Shown in pieces: positions 43,019-50,822 of a stretch of 50,822 bases of DNA. Source of the stretch: Tenacibaculum finnmarkense (GTDB lineage Bacteria; Bacteroidota; Bacteroidia; Flavobacteriales; Flavobacteriaceae); NCBI RefSeq assembly GCF_900239185.1, contig NZ_OENA01000085.1, forward strand, positions 1,123 to 51,944. Direction: 5' to 3'. Each line of letters starts with the position of its first letter. Position 1 is the first letter of the stretch. Under the pieces are notes generated by a model. It saw only the letters and a list, made by a program, of their open reading frames with translations. It searched no databases and was not told where the DNA came from. The position numbers and the translations under genes are program-made.

Positions 43019-44032
43019 ATGAAAAAATCCCCTATCATACAAAAATTATTATTCTTCGTTAATTCAATTTTAGCTACGCTATTATTGCTTTGTTATGTTT
43101 TACCCTATGTGTCACCACAGGTAATTCCTGCCCTAGCAGTTTTGAGTTTATTTGTACCGTTATTAATTATTTTAAATTGCTTTTTTTTCGGGTATTGGTT
43201 GTTTAAAATTAATAAAAAAGCGGTACTATCACTGCTTGTTTTAAGTATCGGATGGGTGAGCTCTACGCCACTTATAAAATTATCAAATAAAGAAACAGTT
43301 TTAAATGATGACTTAAAAGTAATGAGCTACAATGTGCATCTATTTAATTATTACAAACATATAAACGACATTACCACCGAACAAAAAATATACGAGTTCA
43401 TCAACAATCAAAACCCTGATGTTGTGGCTATGCAAGAGTTTTATCGATCTGAATTATTAGACATAAAACTGCCTTATAAATATATTAAAACCAAGTCAAA
43501 ATCTAGGAAATTTGGGCTTGCTATTTACACTAAATACCCTATTGTAAACTCCGGTTCTTTAAACTTTAAAAATAGCGCAAACAATACTATTTTTGTTGAC
43601 ATTGTTAAAAACAAAGACACCATTCGTATTTATAATGTGCATTTAGAGTCGTTAAAAATAAACCCAAATAAAGACTATTTTGGCGAAAAAGATTCAGGGC
43701 ATTTATTTAAGCGTTTAACAAATGGATTTGAAAAACAAGTAGCGCAAACCGAGCTAATTTTACAGCATGAATATTCTTGGAAGAAGAAAAAAATTATATG
43801 TGGCGATTTTAATAACACTGCATATTCTTGGGTGTATCAAAAGTTATCTGAAGATAAAAAAGATGCCTTTTTAACCGCTGGAATTGGCTTAGGGAAATCG
43901 TTTCGATACATCTATCCGATGCGGATTGATTTTATGCTGACCGATAATACCGCCACTATAAATCAATATAAAACATTTAGCGATATTAAATTTTCAGACC
44001 ACTACCCTATTATGAGCCGTTTGCATTGGTAG
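43019..44032 (+). CDS. endonuclease/exonuclease/phosphatase family membrane protein
   Basis: 337 residues. Two or three N-terminal membrane helices (about 10-90) are followed by an EEP fold: VMSYNVHLFNYY, VVAMQEFY (metal-binding Glu), IYNVHLES, CGDFNNTAYSWVY and SDHYPI (catalytic His). Such membrane-tethered EEP proteins may act on lipids or nucleic acids outside the cytoplasm; substrate unknown. Starts directly after the second rhomboid stop; last gene of the operon. Confidence 0.88.
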   Translation: MKKSPIIQKLLFFVNSILATLLLLCYVLPYVSPQVIPALAVLSLFVPLLIILNCFFFGYWLFKINKKAVLSLLVLSIGWVSSTPLIKLSNKETVLNDDLKVMSYNVHLFNYYKHINDITTEQKIYEFINNQNPDVVAMQEFYRSELLDIKLPYKYIKTKSKSRKFGLAIYTKYPIVNSGSLNFKNSANNTIFVDIVKNKDTIRIYNVHLESLKINPNKDYFGEKDSGHLFKRLTNGFEKQVAQTELILQHEYSWKKKKIICGDFNNTAYSWVYQKLSEDKKDAFLTAGIGLGKSFRYIYPMRIDFMLTDNTATINQYKTFSDIKFSDHYPIMSRLHW

Positions 44033-44153
44033 TTTTTTATTGTTTATTTTAGATAATTTTTAGCGTCTGTTTAATTTCATTTAAAAACATTTTATGGTTA
44101 AAAAATGGAATTCGTCAACCTAAATTTAGTTCAGCAGGACGATAATCTAATCT

Positions 44154-45875
44154 TTATTTAATTTTTAATAGGCTCTTCGTTTTTTTAACCTGTTTTAAAT
44201 TCAATAAATCAATTGGGTTGATGCCTAACCCTTGTATGTTTTTTTGACTAAAACGAATAACTTCATCATAATAAAGCGGAACAATTGGTGCTTGTTCAAT
44301 AATAATACTATCCATTTTTTGGTATAATTCATAGCGTTTTTTTATGTCAATTTCTTGTATTGATTTTTCATATAAAACATCAAAAGTTATATTTTTAAAA
44401 TGGGTATAATTAGGTCCGTTAGGTGTAAAATTTTTACTGTAAAACAACGATAAGTAATTTTCAGCATCAGGATAATCGGCAATCCAACTGGCTCTAAAAA
44501 CAGGCAATTTACCGTTTGATTTTGCTTGTCGTAAAGTCGATGGCGGAATTACAGATACTTTTACCTGCAATCCTATATTTTGTAATTCCCGTTGGATAAA
44601 TTCACATAAATCTAAATAATTTCCGTTGGTTGTAATGGTTATTTCAGGATTTTTATCACCTGTTTCTTCGATGTATTTTAATACTAATGCAGCTGCTTTT
44701 TCAGGTTGATATGAATATCCTTTTTGATAATTAAATGAAGGTAAACCTTTGGGTATAAATCCATTTTTGGCAGGAATTCCAATTCCGTTACGTAAAAATT
44801 TAATCATTTTTTCACGATCAAATCCGTAATTAATTGCTTGTCGTATTAATTTTGATTTCGTTGGGTAATTTTTCAAGCCTTCTGAATAAAAGCCTAAATA
44901 TTCTGTATTCAAATAAGCGCCTGTTTGCATCACTATTTTATCGGTATATTTCTCTTTTAAAGTTCCATTGGTATTTAAAATATCATCTTTATAAGAGGCG
45001 TCTAAACTTTTCATAAAGTCAAGATTTCCTTGGATAAATTGTAAGAATTCGCTTTGTTTATCAGGCAAAAAAGTAATTGCTACGGCTTCTAAATACGGTA
45101 ATTGATTTCCGTTTACATCTTTTTCAAAATACAATGGGTTTTTACGCAATACTAATTTGGTATTTTCTACCCATAGTTTGAATTGAAAAGCACCTGTTCC
45201 AATAGGGTTTGCTCTAAATGAATTACCAAAATAATCAACTGCTTCTTTTGGAACTACCGAACAATATTTCATCGCTAACAAACCTAAAAAAGGCGGGAAA
45301 GCTTGTTTTAAATTGATGGTGAAAACCGAATCGTTTTCCGCTTTGAAATCAGCAATATTTTGAAGTACCCAACCACCAGGAGATGCTACTTTTTTTGATA
45401 CTAATCGATCAAATGAATATTTAAAATCCGTAGCTTTTACGCTTCGTGTAGAATCTTTACCAAATAAATGATGCTTGTGAAATTTTACATCATTTCTTAA
45501 AGTAAAACGATATGTTTTTCCATCTTCAGAAATCGACCATTTTTTAGCAATATCAGGCTGAATATGCAAACTATCATCTAACTGAACCAAGCCATTAAAT
45601 AATTGATTTACCGCCCAAATATTCCGCTGATCTTTGGCAAAAGCAGGATCTAACGAAGTAATATTTGAATGTTCATTATATCTAAAAACTTGTGAATCTG
45701 TAAATTTACTGCTTTGTTTGGTACAGGAATACAATCCTATAAAAAGAATGAATAAAATGAAATAATTACGCTTACTTTCTTTTATTTTTATAATATGATT
45801 TATCTGCAATGTATATCGTTTTAAAAACTTCTGTCTAAATAACTGAAGCGTCTCTTTTCTTAAAAAATTAATCAA
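44154..45875 (-). CDS. peptide-type ABC transporter substrate-binding lipoprotein
   Basis: 573 residues from the only ATG (45875), or about 551 from a TTG at 45809 that would shorten the long basic lead before the signal helix. The lipobox FIGLYSC puts the lipid on Cys51 (ATG numbering). The SBP_bac_5 (OppA/DppA) fold is clear: LDPAFAKDQRNIWAVNQLFNGLV, RFTLRNDVKFH, NPIGTGAFQFKLW and FRASWIADYPDAENYL. Ligand unknown. No permease or ATPase genes adjoin it. It lies 15 bases after the ABM-domain gene, probably co-transcribed. Confidence 0.88.
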   Translation of the reverse strand: MINFLRKETLQLFRQKFLKRYTLQINHIIKIKESKRNYFILFILFIGLYSCTKQSSKFTDSQVFRYNEHSNITSLDPAFAKDQRNIWAVNQLFNGLVQLDDSLHIQPDIAKKWSISEDGKTYRFTLRNDVKFHKHHLFGKDSTRSVKATDFKYSFDRLVSKKVASPGGWVLQNIADFKAENDSVFTINLKQAFPPFLGLLAMKYCSVVPKEAVDYFGNSFRANPIGTGAFQFKLWVENTKLVLRKNPLYFEKDVNGNQLPYLEAVAITFLPDKQSEFLQFIQGNLDFMKSLDASYKDDILNTNGTLKEKYTDKIVMQTGAYLNTEYLGFYSEGLKNYPTKSKLIRQAINYGFDREKMIKFLRNGIGIPAKNGFIPKGLPSFNYQKGYSYQPEKAAALVLKYIEETGDKNPEITITTNGNYLDLCEFIQRELQNIGLQVKVSVIPPSTLRQAKSNGKLPVFRASWIADYPDAENYLSLFYSKNFTPNGPNYTHFKNITFDVLYEKSIQEIDIKKRYELYQKMDSIIIEQAPIVPLYYDEVIRFSQKNIQGLGINPIDLLNLKQVKKTKSLLKIK

Positions 45876-45890
45876 TTTTAAACCTTAAAA

Positions 45891-46208
45891 TCACTTATTA
45901 AAGCCATATTCACGTTCCACTTTACAAATCCGCAATTGATATTTTTTGTACCATTGTTCTCTTCCCATTTCTCTGGCTTGAATATGTTCAATATTATTTT
46001 TCCACTGAACAATGGCATCCAAATCTTCCCAATATGAAACGGTAATTCCTACTGCTGAACGAGCAGATTCAATGCCTAAATATCCTTTTTGTTGTTTTGC
46101 AAGGGATTCCATTTTAATTGACATCGCATCGTATCCGTTTAAATTATCAGATAATACTGTTGTAAAGATAACCGCATAATATGGCGGATTTAAAGAATCT
46201 TCTATCAT
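45891..46208 (-). CDS. antibiotic biosynthesis monooxygenase (ABM) domain protein
   Basis: 105 residues. A ferredoxin-like dimeric alpha/beta barrel: YYAVIFTTVLSDNLNGYDAM, KQQKGYLGIESARSAVGITVSYWEDLDAIVQWKNNIEH. Family members act on small quinone- or heme-like substrates or have no catalytic role; no antibiotic function is implied. Its ATG overlaps the upstream GNAT stop by four bases (ATGA), so the two are coupled. Confidence 0.9.
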   Translation of the reverse strand: MIEDSLNPPYYAVIFTTVLSDNLNGYDAMSIKMESLAKQQKGYLGIESARSAVGITVSYWEDLDAIVQWKNNIEHIQAREMGREQWYKKYQLRICKVEREYGFNK

Positions 46209-46711
46209 AAAATTAACTCATATTTTGTTTCAGGTAAGCCAATATCATCGCTTATCAAATGTTTAATTACTTTAAAATTAAAACGTTTTAAAATTTTACT
46301 GGAAGCAATATTTTTATCAATAACATAGGCTATAATTTTTTTCATTCCTACCCTTTTACAATAACCGATCAATCCTTCACATAATTCACTAGCGTAGCCT
46401 TTGCCCCAGTATTGCTGAATAAATCGATAACCTATTTCATCATCTTCTTTATTTTCAACATCTTTAATTAAACCTAAGGTACCTATAAAACAACCATCCG
46501 ATTTTCGTTCTACTGCATAAATAAAAAAATCATTGCTTGGTTTTTCATATTTATTTATCAACATTATTAATTCTTTTTCACATTCTAAAATTGTTTTAAC
46601 CCCACCTGTTGCATATTGCAAAACCAACGGATTACTTTCTAGGCAATGAAAAGGTTTTAAATCAGTAAAAATAAGTTTTCTAATGAGTAATCTTTCCGTT
46701 TCAAAAATCAT
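46205..46711 (-). CDS. RimJ/RimL-type GNAT acetyltransferase
   Basis: 168 residues. FETERLLIRKLIFTDLKPF opens the fold; the acetyl-CoA loop is QYWGKGYASELCEGL (Q-x-x-G-K-G-x-A) with DEIGYRF before it, all intact, unlike the degenerate GNAT at 12184. First gene of a three-gene minus-strand unit with the ABM protein and the peptide-binding lipoprotein. Acceptor unknown. Confidence 0.9.
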   Translation of the reverse strand: MIFETERLLIRKLIFTDLKPFHCLESNPLVLQYATGGVKTILECEKELIMLINKYEKPSNDFFIYAVERKSDGCFIGTLGLIKDVENKEDDEIGYRFIQQYWGKGYASELCEGLIGYCKRVGMKKIIAYVIDKNIASSKILKRFNFKVIKHLISDDIGLPETKYELIL

Positions 46712-46750
46712 GAATAAAATTGTAATTTTGTAGTTGATAAATGTACAAGA

Positions 46751-48070
46751 ATGAACGCAGATAAAAAAGTAGCTTTTTATACTTTAGGATGTAAATTAAA
46801 TTTTTCTGAAACCTCAACAATTGCTCGAAACTTTGTAAATGAAGGTTTTGAACGTGTCGATTTCGATGAAAAAGCTCAAATATATGTAATAAATACCTGT
46901 TCGGTAACCGATAATGCCGACAAACGTTTTAAATCAATTGTAAAAAATGCGCTAAAACAAAATGAAGATGCTTTTATAATTGGTGTTGGTTGTTATGCCC
47001 AATTAAAACCCGAAGAATTAGCCAATGTAAATGGCGTTGATTTGGTATTAGGCGCAACCGAAAAATTTAATGTTACCAGTTATATTAACGATTTAACCAA
47101 AAATGATATTGGCGAAGTGCATTCGTGCGAAATTGAAGAGGCCGATTCGTATGTTGGTGCGTATTCTATTGGCGATCGTACCCGTGCCTTTTTAAAGGTG
47201 CAAGATGGTTGTGATTATAAATGTACCTATTGTACAATTCCGTTAGCCCGTGGTATTTCTAGGTCAGATACTTTGGAAAATGTATTGAAAAACGCCAAAG
47301 AAATATCAGAAAAAGGCATCAAAGAAATCGTTTTAACGGGTGTTAATATCGGTGATTACGGAAAAGGGGAATTTGGAAATAAAAAACACGAACATACTTT
47401 TTTAGAATTAGTCAAAGAATTAGACAAGGTTGAAGGTATTAAACGTTTGCGAATTTCATCAATTGAACCAAATTTATTAAAAGATGAAACTATTGATTTT
47501 GTATCGAAATCGAAAACTTTTGTGCCTCATTTTCACATTCCACTGCAATCTGGTAATGACGAATTATTGAAAAAAATGAAGCGTCGTTATTTAACAAAAA
47601 CCTATACTAATAGAACACAAAAAATTAAAGAAGTAATGCCTAACGCTTGTATAGGTGTTGATGTTATTGTTGGTTTTCCTGGTGAAACAGACGAGTTGTT
47701 TTTAGAAACATACAATTATTTAAACGAAATGGATATTTCGTATTTACATGTATTTACTTATTCTGAAAGACCAAATACCGAAGCTGTTGGTATGGACGGA
47801 ATAGTTCCTAAAAATGTACGTGCAAAACGAAGTAAAATGTTACGTGGTTTATCGGTTAAAAAACGTAGGGCTTTTTATGAAAGTCAACTAGGAAACACGC
47901 TAACCGCATTGTTTGAAAGTGAAAATAAAGAAGGCTATATTCATGGTTTTACACAGAATTATGTAAAAGTTAAAACTCCTTGGAATCCTAGTTTAGTAAA
48001 CACCTTACATACCGTTACTTTAACTAAAATTGATGAAGATGGTATAGTGCGTTTTAATTTTGATGAATAA
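46751..48070 (+). CDS. mtaB: tRNA ct6A37/t6A37 methylthiotransferase MtaB
   Basis: 439 residues, same family as rimO. MtaB converts t6A37 to ms2t6A37 in tRNAs reading ANN codons. Cysteines: TLGCKLNFSE (the 'CKLN/CKxNxxE' start is typical of MtaB), NTCSVT, GCYAQ; radical-SAM CDYKCTYC; then ISSIEPNLL and HIPLQSGND. C-terminal TRAM-like part follows. -7 box TAATTTTG at 46723-46730; terminator at 48085. Confidence 0.95.
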   Translation: MNADKKVAFYTLGCKLNFSETSTIARNFVNEGFERVDFDEKAQIYVINTCSVTDNADKRFKSIVKNALKQNEDAFIIGVGCYAQLKPEELANVNGVDLVLGATEKFNVTSYINDLTKNDIGEVHSCEIEEADSYVGAYSIGDRTRAFLKVQDGCDYKCTYCTIPLARGISRSDTLENVLKNAKEISEKGIKEIVLTGVNIGDYGKGEFGNKKHEHTFLELVKELDKVEGIKRLRISSIEPNLLKDETIDFVSKSKTFVPHFHIPLQSGNDELLKKMKRRYLTKTYTNRTQKIKEVMPNACIGVDVIVGFPGETDELFLETYNYLNEMDISYLHVFTYSERPNTEAVGMDGIVPKNVRAKRSKMLRGLSVKKRRAFYESQLGNTLTALFESENKEGYIHGFTQNYVKVKTPWNPSLVNTLHTVTLTKIDEDGIVRFNFDE

Positions 48071-48084
48071 AATACTTTCTTTTC

Positions 48085-48117
48085 AGACCTCACAGATTTT
48101 AAAAGCCTGTGAGGTCT
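48085..48117 (+). terminator. terminator after mtaB
   Basis: AGACCTCACAG (48085-48095) pairs with CTGTGAGGTCT (48107-48117); a short T-rich tract follows. Confidence 0.75.
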
Positions 48118-48175
48118 TGATTTTAACTAAATAATTTATGTGTTTCAAATTTTATAAACTATAATATAACTATTA

Positions 48176-48838
48176 ATGGAAAAAAAACACCTCTATTTTG
48201 TACCTGGTTTAGGAGCTAATACACAAATATTTGAATACATAAAACTATCAAAAGAAAAATTTGAACTTCATTTTCTAGAATGGTTATTGCCGATTTCTAT
48301 TGATGAAAGCATCGAAGCATATGCCCGAAGAATGTGTGAAAATATTCATCATGAAAAACCAATTTTAATAGGTGTTTCTTTTGGAGGGATTATGGTGCAG
48401 GAAATGAGTAAAATTATTGATTGTGAAAAAGTAATTTTAATATCGAGCATCAAAAATAATAACGAATTGCCAAAACGCTTGAAATTAGCGTATATAACAG
48501 GAGTTTATAAACTTTTCCCTTCTAAAATAATTGCGAATATCGAAAAATATGAACGCTATTTTTTTAATGATTATCTGAAAAAAAGAGCTGAATTATATAA
48601 AATATATCTATCAAAAAGAGATGAAACCTATTTACAATGGTCGGTTTATAATGTATTACATTGGCAACAATCTAAGCCCTTGGCGAATATAACTCATATA
48701 CACGGAACTGATGATGAAGTTTTTCCTGCAAAAAATCTTCAAAATTATATTGAAGTTGAAAATGGAACACATATTATGATTTTAAATAAAGCAAAAACTA
48801 TTTCTAAAATTTTAGAAAAAGAATGTTTTATTCATTAA
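48176..48838 (+). CDS. small alpha/beta hydrolase
   Basis: 220 residues. YFVPGLGANTQIFEYI is the oxyanion region, LIGVSFGGIMVQE the nucleophile elbow (G-V-S-F-G), HGTDDEVFPAKN the acid and ENGTHIMI the histidine: a complete triad. No signal peptide, so cytoplasmic. Substrate unknown. Followed after 60 bases by the lytic transglycosylase gene. Confidence 0.88.
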   Translation: MEKKHLYFVPGLGANTQIFEYIKLSKEKFELHFLEWLLPISIDESIEAYARRMCENIHHEKPILIGVSFGGIMVQEMSKIIDCEKVILISSIKNNNELPKRLKLAYITGVYKLFPSKIIANIEKYERYFFNDYLKKRAELYKIYLSKRDETYLQWSVYNVLHWQQSKPLANITHIHGTDDEVFPAKNLQNYIEVENGTHIMILNKAKTISKILEKECFIH

Positions 48839-48898
48839 CTTGTTATAAATAGCTAAAAATCAGAAAAAGAGCTTAAAATCACCTAAAAATTAAAGAAA

Positions 48899-49801
48899 AT
48901 GAATAAATCCATCCGTTTTTTATCACTTATAACTATTGTTTTTGTAGCGGTATTATTGACCAATACAATAAGCAAAAAAAATGAATCTAAAATAAAAAAT
49001 GTAGCTGAAAGCTATGAAATTAGAGCTGTAAAAGCACCTAGCTACATGGAACTCGCAGGAGAACGTGTTCCTTTAGAAAAAGCAGATGTTAAAGAACATA
49101 TGGATCGTGAATTATTGGTAAATACCTATTGGCAATCTAACGGAGTATTGTTAATTAAACGTGCTAATAAATTTTTCCCTATCATAGAACCTTTGCTAGA
49201 AAAATATGGCGTGCCTGATGATTTTAAATATTTATGTGTTGCCGAAAGTGCTTTAATTAACATTCCGTCATCAAAAGGTGCCGCTGGATATTGGCATTTT
49301 ATGCCTGCCACTGGTCGTGAATATGGATTAGAGGTAAATAGAAATGTTGATGAACGTTATAATTTAGAAAAATCAACACGAGTTGCTGCCGAATATTTAA
49401 AAAAGGCGAAGAAAAAACTGGGTTCTTGGACACTAGCTGCTGCTGCATATAATGCAGGTAACGGTCGAATTTCGCAACGTTTAAAGCAACAGCAAGTTGA
49501 TAATTACTATGATTTACTTTTAAATAGTGAAACTAGCAGGTATGTTTTTAGAATTTTAGCTTTAAAAGAAGTGCTAGGAAATCCTAATAAATATGGATTT
49601 ATATACGATCAAGAAGATTTATACACCTTTCCGACTACTTATAATGTTCAAGTAAATACGTCAATTGCAAACATTACAAACTTTGCAAAAAAATACGAGG
49701 TTACTTATAAAGAGTTAAAATTAGTAAATCCTTGGTTGCGAGAATCTAAATTGAACAATAAAAGCAATAAAACATACACCATAAAAATCCCAATGAACTA
49801 A
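48899..49801 (+). CDS. lytic transglycosylase (MltD-like) with LysM-like C-terminus
   Basis: 300 residues. A single N-terminal hydrophobic segment (about 7-24) is an uncleaved anchor or signal. The lysozyme-like domain (about 85-230) has the catalytic glutamate E116 in VAESALINIPSSKGAAGYWHFMPATGREYGL and AAAAYNAGNGRISQRL, the GNGR block of MltD type. A degenerate LysM-like region occupies about 248-297 (YNVQVNTSIANITNFAKKYEVTYKEL). It cleaves peptidoglycan glycan strands. Stop TAA overlaps the next ATG by one base. Confidence 0.92.
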   Translation: MNKSIRFLSLITIVFVAVLLTNTISKKNESKIKNVAESYEIRAVKAPSYMELAGERVPLEKADVKEHMDRELLVNTYWQSNGVLLIKRANKFFPIIEPLLEKYGVPDDFKYLCVAESALINIPSSKGAAGYWHFMPATGREYGLEVNRNVDERYNLEKSTRVAAEYLKKAKKKLGSWTLAAAAYNAGNGRISQRLKQQQVDNYYDLLLNSETSRYVFRILALKEVLGNPNKYGFIYDQEDLYTFPTTYNVQVNTSIANITNFAKKYEVTYKELKLVNPWLRESKLNNKSNKTYTIKIPMN

Positions 49802-50004
49802 TGAAAAAAGCAATACCATTTATATATATTATACTAGGAGTTTTTATTTTAGTAGAATCAATTTCTAATTTCCTAGAAGACAAAGAATTATATAGGGTCT
49901 TTTTCGGAATTACCACTCAAAGTAAATACATATACTTACTTGTAAAAGTTTTATTTGCTAGTTTATTTTTAGTAGACGGAATAAAAAAAGTTAAAAAGCA
50001 ATAA
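49801..50004 (+). CDS. small membrane protein
   Basis: 67 residues with two predicted helices (about 5-20 and 42-60) and a basic C-terminus. Not recognised. Its ATG overlaps the lytic transglycosylase stop by one base, so it is coupled to it. Confidence 0.65.
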   Translation: MKKAIPFIYIILGVFILVESISNFLEDKELYRVFFGITTQSKYIYLLVKVLFASLFLVDGIKKVKKQ

Positions 50005-50007
50005 TAA

Positions 50008-50038
50008 AACAGCAAATTAGCCTAGCTAGTTTGCTGTT
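50008..50038 (+). terminator. terminator of the lytic transglycosylase unit
   Basis: AACAGCAAA (50008-50016) pairs with TTTGCTGTT (50030-50038), with inner TAGC/GCTA pairing, then ATTTTTTG. It overlaps the YwbE stop codon on the opposite strand. Confidence 0.8.
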
Positions 50039-50226
50039 ATTTTTTGTACTCGTCCTACAATTCCAGATGCTAATTGTACTTTTATTCCATGTGGATGATT
50101 TGCTGAATTTGTTAACAACCTACTCACAACTCCTGCTGTTAATTCACCTGTTTTTTGATGATTTTTTTGTACAACTTCAACAGCAGCACCTATTGTAATA
50201 TCTTTTCTGTTTGTTCCTTCTTTCAT
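50026..50226 (-). CDS. YwbE family protein (DUF2196)
   Basis: 66 residues from the ATG at 50226; a start at 50268 would run through the csp terminator. ITIGAAVEVVQKNHQKTGELTAGVVSRLLTNSANHPHGIKVQL matches the YwbE family, a small beta protein of unknown role, often near cold-shock genes in this phylum. Convergent with the plus-strand transglycosylase unit. Confidence 0.85.
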   Translation of the reverse strand: MKEGTNRKDITIGAAVEVVQKNHQKTGELTAGVVSRLLTNSANHPHGIKVQLASGIVGRVQKITAN

Positions 50227-50260
50227 TCTGAAAATTAGTTTCGGTTTAAAAATAAGAAAA

Positions 50261-50282
50261 CCTATCAAAATAAATTGATAGG
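50261..50282 (-). terminator. terminator of csp copy A
   Basis: CCTATCAA (50261-50268), AATAAA loop, TTGATAGG (50275-50282); T-rich on the minus strand. Same hairpin occurs after copy B at 50672-50701. Confidence 0.8.
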
Positions 50283-50410
50283 CTTCTTTAAAAAGTTTAC
50301 TCTGGTAATAAAATATATATTATAATACTCTTACGTCAACAGCGTTTAATCCTTTTTTCCCTTCTTGTAATTCGAATTCAACTTCGTCATTTTCACGAAT
50401 TTCATCGATT
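50261..50410. repeat. direct repeat, unit A (csp 3' half and terminator)
   Basis: Nearly identical to 50676-50822; only a 3-base indel next to the terminator and one synonymous substitution were found. Confidence 0.9.
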
Positions 50411-50511
50411 AATCCTGAAACGTGTACAAAATGTTCTTTGTTTGATCCTTCTTCTGTAATAAATCCAAATCCTTTTGACTCGTTAAAAAATTTTACGGTA
50501 CCTCTATTCAT
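50320..50511 (-). CDS. cold-shock domain protein, copy A
   Basis: 63 residues. MNRGTVKFFNESKGFGFITE carries RNP1 (KGFGFI) and VHVSGL-type RNP2 (EHFVHVSGL); single-stranded nucleic acid-binding OB fold. Slightly shorter than E. coli CspA. Promoter at 50565-50593, short AT-rich leader with TTGCAA...TTGCAA potential stem. A second, nearly identical copy begins beyond the right edge. Confidence 0.95.
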   Translation of the reverse strand: MNRGTVKFFNESKGFGFITEEGSNKEHFVHVSGLIDEIRENDEVEFELQEGKKGLNAVDVRVL

Positions 50512-50564
50512 AATATAAAAAATATATGTTGCTTACTTAATTGATTGCAACGTTAATTGAATTG

Positions 50565-50593
50565 CAAATGTAATGCCAAATATTTAAAATCAA
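50565..50593 (-). promoter_or_regulatory. promoter of csp copy A
   Basis: On the minus strand TTG (reverse of 50591-50593), 18-base spacer, TACATTTG (reverse of 50565-50572): a good -33/-7 match, leaving a leader of about 50 bases before the ATG at 50511. Confidence 0.75.
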
Positions 50594-50671
50594 GGTAAAT
50601 ATTTGATTTTATTAGCATTATATTTTTTTTATAGCCCAAAACATTAATAAAAGTGTGGGTTTTTACAACAA

Positions 50672-50701
50672 AAAGCCTATCAAAATAAATTGATAGGCTT
50701 T
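50672..50701 (-). terminator. terminator of csp copy B
   Basis: AAAGCCTATCAA (50672-50683), TAAATAAA-like loop, TTGATAGGCTTT (50690-50701). Confidence 0.8.
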
Positions 50702-50822
50702 AAAAAGTTTACTCTGGTAATAAAATATATATTATAATACTCTTACGTCAACAGCGTTTAATCCTTTTTTTCCTTCTTGTAATTCGAATTCAACTTCGTC
50801 ATTTTCACGAATTTCATCGATT
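50676..50822. repeat. direct repeat, unit B (truncated by the window end)
   Basis: Repeats unit A at 50261-50410 in the same orientation, about 412 bases away. Confidence 0.9.
50732..50822 (-). CDS. cold-shock domain protein, copy B (partial)
   Basis: C-terminal 30 residues visible; the start lies outside the window. The visible part translates identically to copy A; the one base difference (GGG to GGA) is synonymous. Confidence 0.9.
   Translation of the reverse strand, partial: IDEIRENDEVEFELQEGKKGLNAVDVRVL

Noticed and set aside
1..50822. CRISPR arrays, tRNA, rRNA, tmRNA, prophage, restriction or defence islands
   Set aside because: No regularly spaced repeats, cloverleaf-like segments or phage/defence genes were found; the repeats present are few, dispersed and of other types.

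Overview
The window looks like chromosome from a low-GC marine member of the Flavobacteriaceae (Bacteroidota), probably near Tenacibaculum or Polaribacter; the genus is a guess. The basis is the gliding genes gldF and gldG, Bacteroidota-restricted families (DUF4294, DUF4295, the small ribH-mutL membrane protein, DUF6122), a PLP oxoamine synthase of the sphingolipid/sulfonolipid type, and promoters of the form TTG-N18 to N20-TAnnTTTG. Most genes are single-copy housekeeping genes packed into short operons. No rRNA, tRNA, CRISPR array, prophage or complete insertion sequence was seen.

Layout. 1-2260: a lipoprotein with two RskA-like domains and a Crp/Fnr regulator, bracketed by two nearly identical 110-bp direct repeats. 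2260-7559: DUF4294 protein, PLP oxoamine synthase, a small unknown protein, and the operon purC - small conserved protein - fabV. 7689-10131: a 5'-nucleotidase lipoprotein and a HI1419/HI1420-type toxin-antitoxin pair lying between purC and phoH. 10158-15072: phoH, a SAM hydrolase, a GNAT enzyme, gldF and gldG. 15203-20182: aquaporin, a BaiN-like flavoprotein, two unknown proteins in a repeat-bearing stretch, a TIGR02757 protein and a DUF6122 protein. 20396-26769: rimO, a frameshifted secreted protein, ftsY, the DUF4295 gene, rpmG, rpmB and cinA.

26815-33673: FAH-family hydrolase, menB, an esterase-like secreted protein, a short CvfB-like protein, menD, fsa and an SDR. 33781-38987: M1 peptidase, DUF721 gene, recF, a TPR-OmpA fusion and ribH. 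39171-44032: one operon of a small membrane protein, mutL, two rhomboids and an EEP-family protein. 44154-50822: peptide-binding lipoprotein, ABM-domain protein, GNAT enzyme, mtaB, alpha/beta hydrolase, lytic transglycosylase, YwbE and a tandemly duplicated cold-shock gene cut by the window end.

The most notable points are the TPR-OmpA fusion before ribH, the -1 frame change at an A AAA AAG heptamer near 23235, the four-copy dispersed repeat, the toxin-antitoxin module with a palindrome just after its -7 box, the in-frame ATG repeat at the start of the 5'-nucleotidase, and the csp duplication. I did not find an obviously new multi-gene system; the window is largely core genome.
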